A stretch of DNA of 21,546 nucleotides from positions 1 to 21,546 of the forward strand of contig JAYMTF010001745.1 of assembly GCA_036897485.1 (NCBI GenBank), given 5' to 3'. The stretch comes from Pelargonium nanum (Eukaryota > Streptophyta > Magnoliopsida > Geraniales > Geraniaceae). Both the position numbers and the translations under genes were made by a program. Positions 1 to 9,220 of the stretch are shown here, piece after piece. The notes beneath the pieces are model-generated. The model searched no databases and was not told the DNA's origin. It was given only the letters and a program-made list of their open reading frames with translations. How positions within the stretch are numbered: the stretch's first letter is position 1; each line of letters starts with the position of its first letter.

Positions 1-560
1 TTCGTCGGCTCCGACGACGTCTTCAACTCTACCGGCTTCGCTTTCTGAGCAAAATATCTACCGCCGTCCCCAACATGTTGCCTCCGTTCCTCGACCTGAC
101 CCATTTGACTTCAACTTCAACTTCGCATGACTTCACTTTGCTTTCGGAGCTGGGCTGATCGGAGTTCCGCACGGCTAGATCTGAATCGACTGCAGAGCGG
201 ATCTGAGCACGGCCAGATCTGATTGGAAAGAGAAAGAGAGGGAAGAGAGAGTCGAATCTGAGCACGTCCGACTCAGAGTTCCTCCGACACGTTCTGCCGC
301 CACGATGAGAACACGTTTTGCCGTCAATCTCCAACTCTGTGTCGGCGGCCGGAATCTGGAGGACGATAAGAACAGTTCGCCGGAATATGGAACCACTCCG
401 ATTTCGGGGGAGGCTGATGGCGTCGCGGCACGAGGCTGATGGCTTCGAGGCCGCCGGTGGTTGCTTCGCCCGTGTCTGCCCCGCTTGTGGCTGCCGATGT
501 CGCTGGAGACGAGGACGTCGGCTGACCCTGCTCGGAGGAGGACAGTGAGAGTGGAGAAAG
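1..560. other. GC-rich repeat-like block, no assignable gene
   Basis: This stretch is clearly richer in G and C than the next 4 kb. It stays open for long distances in several frames on both strands: up to about 190 codons on the minus strand and about 75 on the plus strand. None of the translations shows a recognisable domain. They are rich in Arg, Ser and Pro, as expected of GC-rich non-coding DNA with few stop codons. The block runs off the window's left edge and passes directly into a degenerate repeat, so it may be part of an interspersed repeat or the edge of a gene outside the window. I do not call a protein. Confidence 0.3.
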
Positions 561-593
561 CCGATAGTTTTTTTAAAAATAAAATTAAACAAT

Positions 594-800
594 ATCCACG
601 TGGATGCCACGTAGACAAAATTTTCCAGCTCAGCGCTTCACGGTGAAATTGATGGAAATTGACGGTAGGTGCTAAATTGAGTGTAAAATAAAAATATGAG
701 TACTAGATTGGATATATTAAAAGTGTAGGTACCAAATTTGTTATCACGCCAAAATTTGGATACTAATTTTGACTTTATTCCTTTGATAAAAAGAACAATC
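594..800. repeat. Degenerate short-unit repeat array with a G-box palindrome at its edge
   Basis: At 594-605 there is a perfect 12-bp palindrome, ATCCACGTGGAT, followed by a second CACGT at 608-612. From about 660 a loose unit recurs four times, roughly every 30-45 bp: GTAGGTGCTAAATTGA, then GAGTACTAGATTGGA, then GTAGGTACCAAATTTG, then TTGGATACTAATTTTGA. Each has the form 'G(G/A)TACCAAATTG'. Units of this kind are common inside plant interspersed repeats, but I cannot assign this one to a class. No coding potential is visible. Confidence 0.45.
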
Positions 801-1789
801 GTTTCTGATAGTTTAATCAACCACTGCGAGCTACAGGGAGATCATCACTTGACACCTACTGCTATTTTAACGACAATTCATCCAAATTATAAGATTATGG
901 ATGAATATCATAATCAATATTTGTTAACTTGTAATTGTACCACATCTCTTTGGGGAAAGACAGAAGTTTTGGGCTAACTTTTAACCTATATAACCAGAAA
1001 CAGCAATGACTGATTGGCATGCTATGGAAAAGAAATTAAATATTCAAATAATACTAGAAAACAACTGATGACCAGACCAGACAACAACGTGTGCTCAAAC
1101 AACATAACAATATTTGTAGTGCGCTACATGTCTCAAATTATAGACCTGAAACCAAACAGTTGGTGCATATCAATCACATAATCTAATGTGTTTATGTTAA
1201 ATATTTATTCTTAACATAAAAGCTTAGTATAATAGAAGCAATCAATCACAACATCTACAATGTCCTCGACAAAAATAATTGAGTATAGTATTTTCTTTTT
1301 AAATAATTTGAGAGTTGTGTAAGTAGATTTGCCTTTGGATTGAAAATTAGAAACAATAGATTATGAGCCGAAATTTAGTCAGTGAAACATAGATTTACTA
1401 GAGACTATGTGAGAGTTGTTTTCACTTTTTTTTTTTCTACAAAATATATATACTATCTATTTTCTAATTAGAAATTTCATATTTAATTTTAATATTTAAT
1501 TTATATTCGTTCTTACTTAGTAGTAATTGCGCATCAAGTGGTATAAAATTAAAGCTCAATGTTGTTTTTCAACCAAACAAATTCAAAATCCTTCAATTTA
1601 TGATCGTGGTGGTGCGGGACATGGAGTCATCTTGTAGAAAAGGAAAAGGACCCCATAAGCGGTTACGAGAACAAAGACCTACAAAAACATATTGTAACAC
1701 TTACAACATTGTTGACACAATATGAGATTAATCCCTTAGAAGATTAAGACTTAGTGGATGGAGTGATTGAAGAGGGGGAGGTCAACTTA
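801..1789. other. AT-rich intergenic DNA with nothing recognisable
   Basis: The region is AT-rich with homopolymer runs (for example the T run near 1427-1436) and no long open frame, RNA gene or clear terminal repeats. It probably includes the eroded 3' part of the retrotransposon remnant that begins near 1790, but I cannot place RNase H, integrase or a 3' LTR in it. Confidence 0.4.
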
Positions 1790-2850
1790 TTCGCTAGTTA
1801 AGGATTAGGGTTTTAGACAGGTGCCCGAAATGAAGAATTAACTTTTTTCTTTGACCAGAATCGGCGGAATGGCTTAGTCTAAAACAACGAGTAGAGGTAA
1901 AGCTCATCCTCTTGATCAGAGATGTCAAGCTTGGGTAGCGTGACCAAGTAACCTTTGAACTAAATGAATTCTTGACAATACTACAAGGTCCATTGAAAGT
2001 CTTACTAGTCATTCGATCTCGGAACTTTGAAAAATGGAAGACCATTGTATGCGACCTTTGAAATAGAACAGATCAAGGCGGTGATGCGTCCCACAAGCTT
2101 TTGAACTTGTATGTAAGGCAAGTGGATTCTCCTATAGTGATCAAATTTATCGTTTACTAAATGTCACACGTATAAATTTTTTGCGTTAACCCAAATGGGC
2201 ATTTGGTGGGGATGAATTTCGTGTTGAATATCTTGAATGTGACATATATATCCTGAATATTAGATATTGGGAATCCTTGGGTGATTTGAGCTTCATATAT
2301 TCGAGGTATACTTATGTGTTTTACCCAATTTAGGATGCGAAAATCTTGTTCATCGTCTTTTGGTAGGTGACACCAATATTTTTAAAATCAAAATGCATCA
2401 TAATGAAACAATAAATAAAATCTAGTTCTATGAATGCATTTTTTTCTTAGGATGAGCCTTTTAAAATATTGATGAATAAGTCCACACATATCATTAACTT
2501 GTTAATACACACCATGACTATATTGGCAATATAGTTGGAGTATAATGGCTCACAGATAAACCCTATGTCCTAGCGCTTCCTAACTTTCTCCTGGATTACA
2601 TCATCGATCTCTCTAAAGTAGTTCTCCCACTTATGTTTCACGGGGATGGCCCTAATGAGGATGTCTAGCTTATGCTATGGCCACTTCAGGTTCGATATTA
2701 GGCATGTTTGTAGGGTCCCAAGCAAAGACATCAACAATATTATCTTTAAGAGGTTAAATAAATTCTTCATTTACTTTATGGAAAAAATGCTTCCCCACTT
2801 TGGTCATCTTTTTGGGTTCTAGTTCACAGAGGACAACCTATTTGGTTTCA
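1790..2850 (-). pseudogene. Degenerate Ty3/Gypsy retrotransposon pol (RT to start of RNase H)
   Basis: Read on the minus strand, a series of short in-frame blocks, broken by stops and frameshifts, follows the order of a plant Ty3/Gypsy pol. DVFAWDPTNMPN at 2697-2732 matches the usual DVFAW..DMPGI box before reverse transcriptase. MMHFDFKNIGVTYQKTMNKIF at about 2341-2403 matches the MPFGLKNAGATYQR..NKMF block. VYLEYMK at 2291-2311 sits where family members have VYIDDM. FIPTKCPFG follows near 2220-2190. GLPFFKVPRSND (2008-2043) and DELYLYS (1888-1908) match the connection between RT and RNase H. The catalytic Asp pair is lost (YLEY), and many stops interrupt the reading, so this is dead. No intact protease, integrase or gag is visible. 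Confidence 0.75.
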
Positions 2851-3519
2851 TTTCCTTCCTCGAAGCGCACCACCAACATATAGAAATCTTGAAGATATGA
2901 AGCTCAAATCACCTAAGGGGGACCTCTTTGTATCATCATTCCTAAGTGGAGATAGATGATAAGTTAAAGGTGGATCCTAGACAGAAAAGGTTGCATGAGA
3001 AGTAGGGGCCTCTTGAGCCAAAAAGCCAAGAAGGATAACAGTCACTTTTTTAGTGATCGAGTTAATCAGGTTCGAGGTGATCTCATCTACAATAGGAGTC
3101 ATCCCTATATCCTGAAGAATGATTAGAGAAATGTGGGAGGTAGGTGTAACATGGGTATTGATCCCTATTGCGATTAAGGTAGCCTCAGAAGTTCACTTGG
3201 TCATGATGAATGTCATTTATAACTTTTTGTTTGGCCTCAACTTCTTCATTTGTGAGGGGACCGATTCTTCCTCCTAGCCATTATTTAGAGGATGTGGTTT
3301 TCAGTTTGTTCTCAACAATATAACCAAATGATGGACCTCTTTAACTAGCTCAGGTCGATTTGACACGCTAGGTACCATTATCTTCTTGTCCACGTGCTAG
3401 GGCTATATCTTAAAAGGTCTTAGTCCAAATATTTTGGGATGCTTTGGTAGCAAATCGTTAAACAGAGATCTCAAATGTCTTTCTAGAGGACGACCTCAGG
3501 TGTGAGAGTAATACCTAAA
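2851..3519 (-). other. Probable internal sequence of the Ty3/Gypsy remnant, unassigned
   Basis: This lies between the pol remnant and the LTR-like block. Minus-strand translation gives fragments interrupted by stops with no recognisable gag, zinc-knuckle or protease signature. The roughly 670 bp available is too short for a full gag plus protease, which suggests an internal deletion. The assignment rests only on position. Confidence 0.3.
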
Positions 3520-4400
3520 TCTTGGGAACTCAAAAATCACACTCTCTAGAGAGAATTTCAGAATATGAAAATGAATTGAAATACATGAAATTACAAGTAT
3601 TATCCCCTATCTCTTCAAGAGGTCGAGTATTTATACTCAAAATATTGGTCGGTGAGGTACGTAGCGGTATGTATTTGGTTGTTTAATGATGTGCCATTTT
3701 GCGGGACCAATTGTGAATTTGAGTTTTTTCTTTTTATTTCCTAGATATGCCCTCCCTGAAACTAAGTGGGCATCAAAAACTTTGCATGCACTTCAAGCAT
3801 CGCGTGAACCAATTAGAACTTTTGGGATAACTTGCCACCTGAGTCTTACATGCTCTCGTCGTCCAAGAGGTGTCAAGAGTTTCGATGTTGTTTTGAAAAT
3901 ATTGAATCATTGACCTTTGTAGATTCTCGACGCTATTTTAATACTTTTGATCAACTACTTTGTTAATACTAGTGTATGATGATAGATTAGAACATATCTT
4001 ACGATGTGCCAACCATGATGCGTTGACACATTTAAGATACTTGCGGAGTGAGAGATAGGTGACTCAGATGTCATGAGTAGAGCTAGCATATGGTATTGAT
4101 GCAAGGATCTCCATGGACGAGCGAGCCCTCCCGTAGGCCAAGCTTGTCGTATCATACGTGTAAGTGCTCTTCAAACTCTTGTCGGACTTTGATATGTTCA
4201 TTATGGTTTTCCTTGAATGTTTTTCAAAGATTCGTTCGGGCTTCTGCAAGGTGAGATCTTCTGTGTAAGGCTCTCATGCAATAATTTTTGAAGAGTGGGC
4301 GTTAGACGTTGGGGTTACTCGAAACGGCTTTTATTCAAAGTTCGTTGACGCAACGCTCGAACACCTCATGTTACATTGTCATTCGGCAAAACTACTTGTT
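3520..4400 (-). repeat. Possible 5' LTR of the Ty3/Gypsy remnant
   Basis: On the minus strand this block lies upstream of the pol remnant. It contains a TATA-like element, GAGTATAAATACTC, near 3629-3642, followed by a CT-rich leader with CTCTCTAGAGAG near 3541-3552. That order fits the U3-R-U5 layout of an LTR. I could not identify the TG...CA ends, a target duplication, a primer-binding site or a matching 3' copy, so the borders are approximate. Confidence 0.35.
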
Positions 4401-4472
4401 TTTTAATAGCATTTTGTTTTTTTGAAAGGTTTTAATAGCATTTTCTTTTTTGAAGGGAATAGCATTTTCTTT
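4401..4472 (+). repeat. Short tandem repeat, about 2.5 copies of a 28-29 bp unit
   Basis: The unit starts TTTTAATAGCATTTT, runs through a T-rich stretch and ends TTTGAAAGG. Copies lie at 4401-4429 and 4430-4457, with a partial copy at 4458-4472. This is visible directly in the sequence. No function is implied. Confidence 0.7.
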
Positions 4473-4555
4473 GTTATCATAATTTTTTTTTTCACGGCCA
4501 TTTATTGACTTTTTAAAAACAATCTATATATCTAATAATGGATCTAATTTAGTTA

Positions 4556-4575
4556 ACATAGTACATGCACTATGT
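4556..4575. repeat. Small perfect inverted repeat (7-bp arms)
   Basis: ACATAGT (4556-4562) and ACTATGT (4569-4575) are perfect inverted arms around a 6-nt loop. It lies about 80 bp before the ABIL leader. It is too short to be called a transcription factor site or transposon end. Confidence 0.4.
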
Positions 4576-4619
4576 AGATAGGACTATTAGTATATCCAAA
4601 ATCAATTCCTCTATTTTCA

Positions 4620-5682
4620 AAATAAATAAATAATTCCCTGCTACCGACGTGCTCTCCTTAACGATTCTCTCTTCTCCACCCTCGCTCTCTCTCTCCAAGC
4701 CCAAACCACTGTCATTTTTACTCTCTATCCTCCTCTTCTACATGTCCCCAAACTTTAGACAAAATATTATCCTTGTCGTTTTGTCAAATTTCTTTCTGCC
4801 CAACCACACCGGACTCTCTCTAAACCACTGGCCTATTTTATGTCCTCTTTCGAGCTCCATCTCCATTTCAGCCTCAGATTTTGAAGTGGCCAACTGGGTT
4901 TTTGTTCTTAGCTCCAACCCAAGAGATTGTGAAGAACGAATGAGTAAATGACCCAAGAAAGGAACGATTTTTCTGCTGAGGTCAGTTTTTTCATCTCCCC
5001 AAACCAAAACAAGTACAAAGATCTCTTTTTTATTTATATATTCTAGTCTCATTCATTCGTTTTAAGGAAACAAATTGTGGGTCTTGAAATTTCCCAGTCT
5101 TTTCAGGTTGAAGCATTGGGTGTCATTTACTTTTTGTCGAGTTTTGCTTTCTTTAATTTTTTTTAATGGGATGTGTTGTGAGTAGTGCTAGTGAAGATTC
5201 AGACAAATTGGGCCTTTTCTTTTGCAATTACTGAGGAATCACAGGACTTCAGTTATTTGTTTATTGCATTTGTTGATTTTGGTTTATGGGTTGGTTGCAA
5301 GTATGTTGCAAAGCACTATATGCTGTTCATTTTCTTGTTGGCATGTCTCTTGGACTAGTTTTATTAAATTGCTGCTTTTGGTATCTTCCTAGTTGTCTGT
5401 TCTGACTTGTTACTGAAGACTCAAAACACCTCAAATCTTTTTCCTAAGTTAACGCTTAGGGGTATTGCAAATTCAAATTTTCTGGGTTGAAATGTTTTTT
5501 TCTTCTTATTTTAGGTGCCAAACCTCCCATCATTTCTCTGATGCCCCAATGTGTGGTTGTTGATGGTGTTTTGCAAATTCTTGGGGCATTTTAGTTTATC
5601 ATTTCTCGGTTGAAATTTGATTGCACTTTGAATCATGTTGTTTACTGTTTCAGGATAAGAAACACTGATTTTGTTCTTGTTC
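4620..5682 (+). promoter_or_regulatory. Probable ABIL core promoter and 5' leader with a leader intron
   Basis: An A/T element, AAATAAATAAATAA, near 4620-4633 is followed by a strongly CT-rich run (about 4665-4700) typical of plant transcription start regions. The coding exon is preceded by a good acceptor, TGTTTCAG, ending at 5653, leaving 29 nt of leader before the ATG. This implies a leader intron. The best donor I see is GAG|GTCAGT at 4980/4981, giving an intron of about 673 nt, but that donor is not strong and another could be used. A roughly 100-codon open stretch in this leader (4649-4951) has no ATG start and no recognisable features. Confidence 0.45.
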
Positions 5683-8600
5683 ATGGGAAGCATGACTGCA
5701 TCTTCTACACCGTCAATGTCTCGGGAAGCATCCAATTACGATGAAATTTCTATGCAGCAGAGCTTACTATTCTCTGATAGTCTCAAGGTATACATCATCC
5801 TCTGTTTACATTTTTATTTTTTTATGCTGGGGTTGGAAGAGTCTTTGCAATTTACCGGAAAACCTTACCTCATGGTTAAAAAACAAGACTGCTGTGAATA
5901 ACTGAATATATGTTATCCATTATAAAATTGGTCATTACACATTAGGCTTATGGTTAAGCGTTGCAAGGATAATACTATATCTTTTTAAAGGAAATGAAAT
6001 CTGACAAAAGGCTTATACAAGATCTTCTTCTTGCCCCTTTCAGTTGTTTATTGCCTGAGAATGCCATATCATCTGCACCCTTTAAATATGTTAAGGATTT
6101 TTCTATACTGTTTTGCATAATTTCATTCTCGCATTTTTTTCTTATTGAAGGATTTAAAGAATCTTAGAGCACAGTTATACTCGGCAGCTGAGTATTTTGA
6201 AATATCTTACACCAATGATGACCAAAAGCAGATGTGAGTGATTGTGATTCATTAGTACCTTTGTATTGTGCATAATAGCTTATGATATTGGTATTTTGTA
6301 GTATTCAATTTTCCTTCTGAAAAAAAAAATCTTATTTGTGCAGAGTGGTAGAAACATTGAAAGATTATGCCATCAAAGCGCTTGTAAATACTGTGGACCA
6401 TTTAGGTTCTGTGACATATAAGGTTAATGATCTATTGGATGAAAAGGTTGATGAAGTTTCTGGAACCGAGCTCCGAGTATCATGTATTCAACAGGTGTGC
6501 ATGATTTATTTTTTCATTCGTTGGTCATAAATGTATTAGGTGTGAGTGAACCTACTACAAACTTTAATTTAAAAGTCTTGAACTAGATGAATTAATGAGT
6601 GTCCTTAAAAGGGTGGATCAAGTATTAATTCTGACCAGGTCATAATGCAAAGTAGGTAATTCTCATAATCTATACAGAAAGATTCTATAAATTCGTTGTC
6701 TTTTTTTTTGGGTGTTCAGTTCTGGTATAATCTTGTAACTAAGCAAGCAGAATTAGTTGCTTAAAGAAATGTATGTCATAAATCTATGGGGTTATCGGCA
6801 TTAAGTGGCTTTTGCTACATTGGGACTAGCTACAGCCTACATCTCATGAATATAATTAACAGCATGCCTTAGACATGTTTTGATGTGTCCCGCTTCATTC
6901 ACTTGGCAATCAAAATGATAAAGGTGGTCATTTAGGAAGAAGTACTTGTATAAACTTGTGGATATAATACATTTTAAGATAATTGGCATAATGAAATGCT
7001 GTAAAATAGACCATAAGGATTACAAATGAAATAAAATAATTCACACGTATTCAGCATAGTGGATGTGGTTTCTGTTTAGGTCAGATAAAGTAGTTTCCCA
7101 AATAATCTCTGATTATTGTGGGGAAGAAAATGTGGATAACAGACAATTCTGACACTTGGTAGAATACTCTCATACTTGGGTTTGGGGTATGCTCTTATTT
7201 CTGTCACAATGTGATGGTTAGGGACCTTTGTTATGGGACTTGAAAAATGAAAATAATAATATAGTTGAATTGGGATACAATTATTTCCATAGCGAATTTA
7301 AAGCCTATATCTCAACACCACATGCGACTAGCTTTGCTTTCCACTTTATAAGAAGCAAAATTTTGGTGTTATTAATCTTCTTCATAAATTGGATGTGCTA
7401 TCCTAGAGATTGCGAACGTGCCAAGAGTTCATTGATCATGAGGGCCTCTTCCAACAGTCATCGGTGATAAACATTCCCAAGTACCATAAGCGCTACATTT
7501 TGCCAGGTAAAATACTCCTTTCTTTCCTTCGCTCCCTTCTCTTGAGATGGCTCCTCTTTTCTTTCCATCTCTTTTGTATATATGATTTCATAAATATGTA
7601 TCCAGATGGAGAAACCACGGTTGGCCCAAACCGCACTAAATCAGAATACAAAGGAAGCAGCCTAGACAATGAAGATGATTGGCATCACTTTAGGAGTGGT
7701 ATGCTTAACTTGCTGCTTTACACTATTAGTTATGCCTAGGAATTTACAGTTTTTGATGTGATATGATTGCTCTTTTATTTTTAGGGGGTACCGGTTGTCT
7801 TCCTGAAGCTGTTCGAGCTACAGTTGTAGAAACCCCATCAGCTCCAGTCAGGTAAATGTTACTGTTAAAGTCTTTATCAAAATAGCAGGATGAATTTGCA
7901 GTCTAAATCATGACATTTGTTAATTACACTTGACACAGCAAATGGCGATCCCCATCACCTTCCTCACGAACTTCCCAGCGCCCTGCAACTTTTTCCTTCT
8001 CGTCCACCATGCCCAGGAAGGAACAAGGTTTGTTTGCAAGTTGAACTATGTGATGCCTTGAAATTCTAATGTTTTGATGCTATAATTTTTATAGTTTGTG
8101 TCGTTATCTTCTACCAATTTTGATTGTTTCTGGTGACATATCAGATAAGAGATCAGTTTCACCGTACCGTTTTCCAATGTTACGCTCTGGATCTCTGACA
8201 GCTAGATCTGTTACCCCAAACTCAAGTAGGCCAACTACCCCTAACTCAAGTAGGCCTACCACTCCAAATCCAGCTGCCGCAAGAAAACGGGTATGCACAT
8301 TATGTTTTTGTGTATATATAGGAAATAAGTTGGGGAATAACATTACCTTTGAATTATCTGTGAGATGGGATCACTACGTAGATAATAACGTCACTCTATC
8401 AATTTGTTTGGTTTTAATATCAGTACCCACCGGAGCCTCCTCGGAAGTCATATTCAATGCGATTACCTGCTGAAAAGGTAAACAGCAAAGATATTGAACT
8501 GCACCCCAGCAAAAGCAAACGGCTTCTGAAGGCCTTACTCAGCCGACGCAAGTCCAAGAAAGATGACACTCCATTATTTACATACTTGGATGAATACTGA
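5683..8600 (+). CDS. ABIL2: ABIL (Abl interactor-like) protein, SCAR/WAVE complex subunit, 336 aa, 9 coding exons
   Basis: Coding exons are 5683-5787, 6151-6233, 6344-6494, 7407-7506, 7606-7698, 7785-7851, 7939-8027, 8145-8290 and 8424-8600 (1011 nt). All introns are GT-AG and every junction keeps phase. The N-terminal half (residues about 20-150) carries the conserved helical Abi region: [63 protein letters not shown] and [11 protein letters not shown] Pro/Ser/Arg-rich low-complexity part follows, then a basic C-terminus with [15 protein letters not shown]. Like other plant ABILs, and unlike animal Abi, it has no SH3 domain. In the SCAR/WAVE complex this subunit binds SCAR and helps activate ARP2/3-driven actin nucleation at the cell cortex. 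The start ATG at 5683 is the first in frame after the leader acceptor; a second Met is at codon 4. The family call is secure. The choice of ABIL2 over ABIL3 rests only on the N-terminal style. Confidence 0.93.
8216..8263 (+). repeat. In-frame 24-bp tandem duplication inside ABIL exon 8
   Basis: Two adjacent 24-bp units encode PNSSRPTT twice (residues 254-261 and 262-269), followed by a decayed third start, PNPAAA. The two DNA copies differ at only a few bases. The repeat lies in the Pro/Ser-rich linker, where length change should be tolerated. It keeps the frame and adds S/T-P sites. Confidence 0.85.
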
Positions 8601-9220
8601 TAAAGGGAGACAAGAAGAGGAACTAGAATCAGAAATGACCAATGGTTTGTTCTGGATTATATTATTGGAGGAGAGGCCATGGTGGGGAGCAAAAGCTTTC
8701 TCTTCTTTACTCTGGATCTCATTTTGTATTTGTGTTTTCCTTTATGCAGTGCCATGGGCACAACATTGATTACAAAGTTTACTGCTTTTTAGAAATTACA
8801 TGTAAGATTAGTTCATTTCTTTCTTGTTACAAGAAAAATCCAATGTGTAAATAGATGCACTCTTCATTTCATTAATGATATATTGTTATGCCCATAGTTC
8901 TGGTTGAATGCCATTTTTCCCATATTTATTCTCAGTTCATTATTTACAATAAATCAAACCTTATACTATTTTGTTACAACAAGAGCACCTGGTCTTTAAT
9001 TAACCCATTTTTAGTATGCGAAAACATGTTTTAGTTCTTAATAAATACTATGATAATGAATATTCACATTTGGTAGAAATGTATCACAACAATAAATAGA
9101 TGGTATACGAAAATGATACAAGTCTTATATTATGGAGCTGCATTTAAACTACTGCACAACACAGCAATTCTGGTGTTTCATTTGTTTCAAAGAAATAACT
9201 AAAAACAATTAAGATGGATG
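8601..9220. other. Intergenic space between convergent ABIL and PCC1; holds both 3' UTRs
   Basis: The ABIL stop (8600, plus strand) and the PCC1 stop (9221-9223, minus strand) face each other across 620 bp. This space must hold both 3' UTRs. One AATAAA on the plus strand near 8949-8954 is a possible ABIL poly(A) signal, which would bring the two transcripts close together. A short MITE fragment lies inside. No coding potential is visible. Confidence 0.55.
8970..8992 (+). repeat. Fragment of the Stowaway-like MITE family
   Basis: The segment TTTGTTACAACAAGAGCAC followed by CTGG matches the interior of the MITE at 17534-17751 at 22 of 23 bases, and it recurs in the copies at 14913-15168 and, less well, 9423-9671. 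Neither terminal CTCCCTCCGT motif is found on either side, so this is an eroded copy. How far it extends is unclear. Confidence 0.55.

Noticed and set aside
29..618. Two long overlapping minus-strand open frames (about 190 and 147 codons)
   Set aside because: They come from the same GC-rich DNA in different frames, have no recognisable domain, and are Arg/Ser/Pro-rich as chance frames are. There is no evidence to prefer one.
1794..2045. 83-aa minus-strand open frame
   Set aside because: It is a different frame of the decayed Ty3/Gypsy RT/RNase H region. The homologous reading is interrupted by stops.
4649..5052. Open frames of about 100 codons on both strands at the ABIL leader
   Set aside because: The plus frame lacks an ATG start, and both lie in CT-rich leader DNA. 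Neither encodes a known motif.
5671..5682. Non-ATG start upstream of ABIL (TTG at 5671)
   Set aside because: The first ATG in frame, at 5683, follows the leader acceptor by 29 nt and gives the normal family N-terminus.
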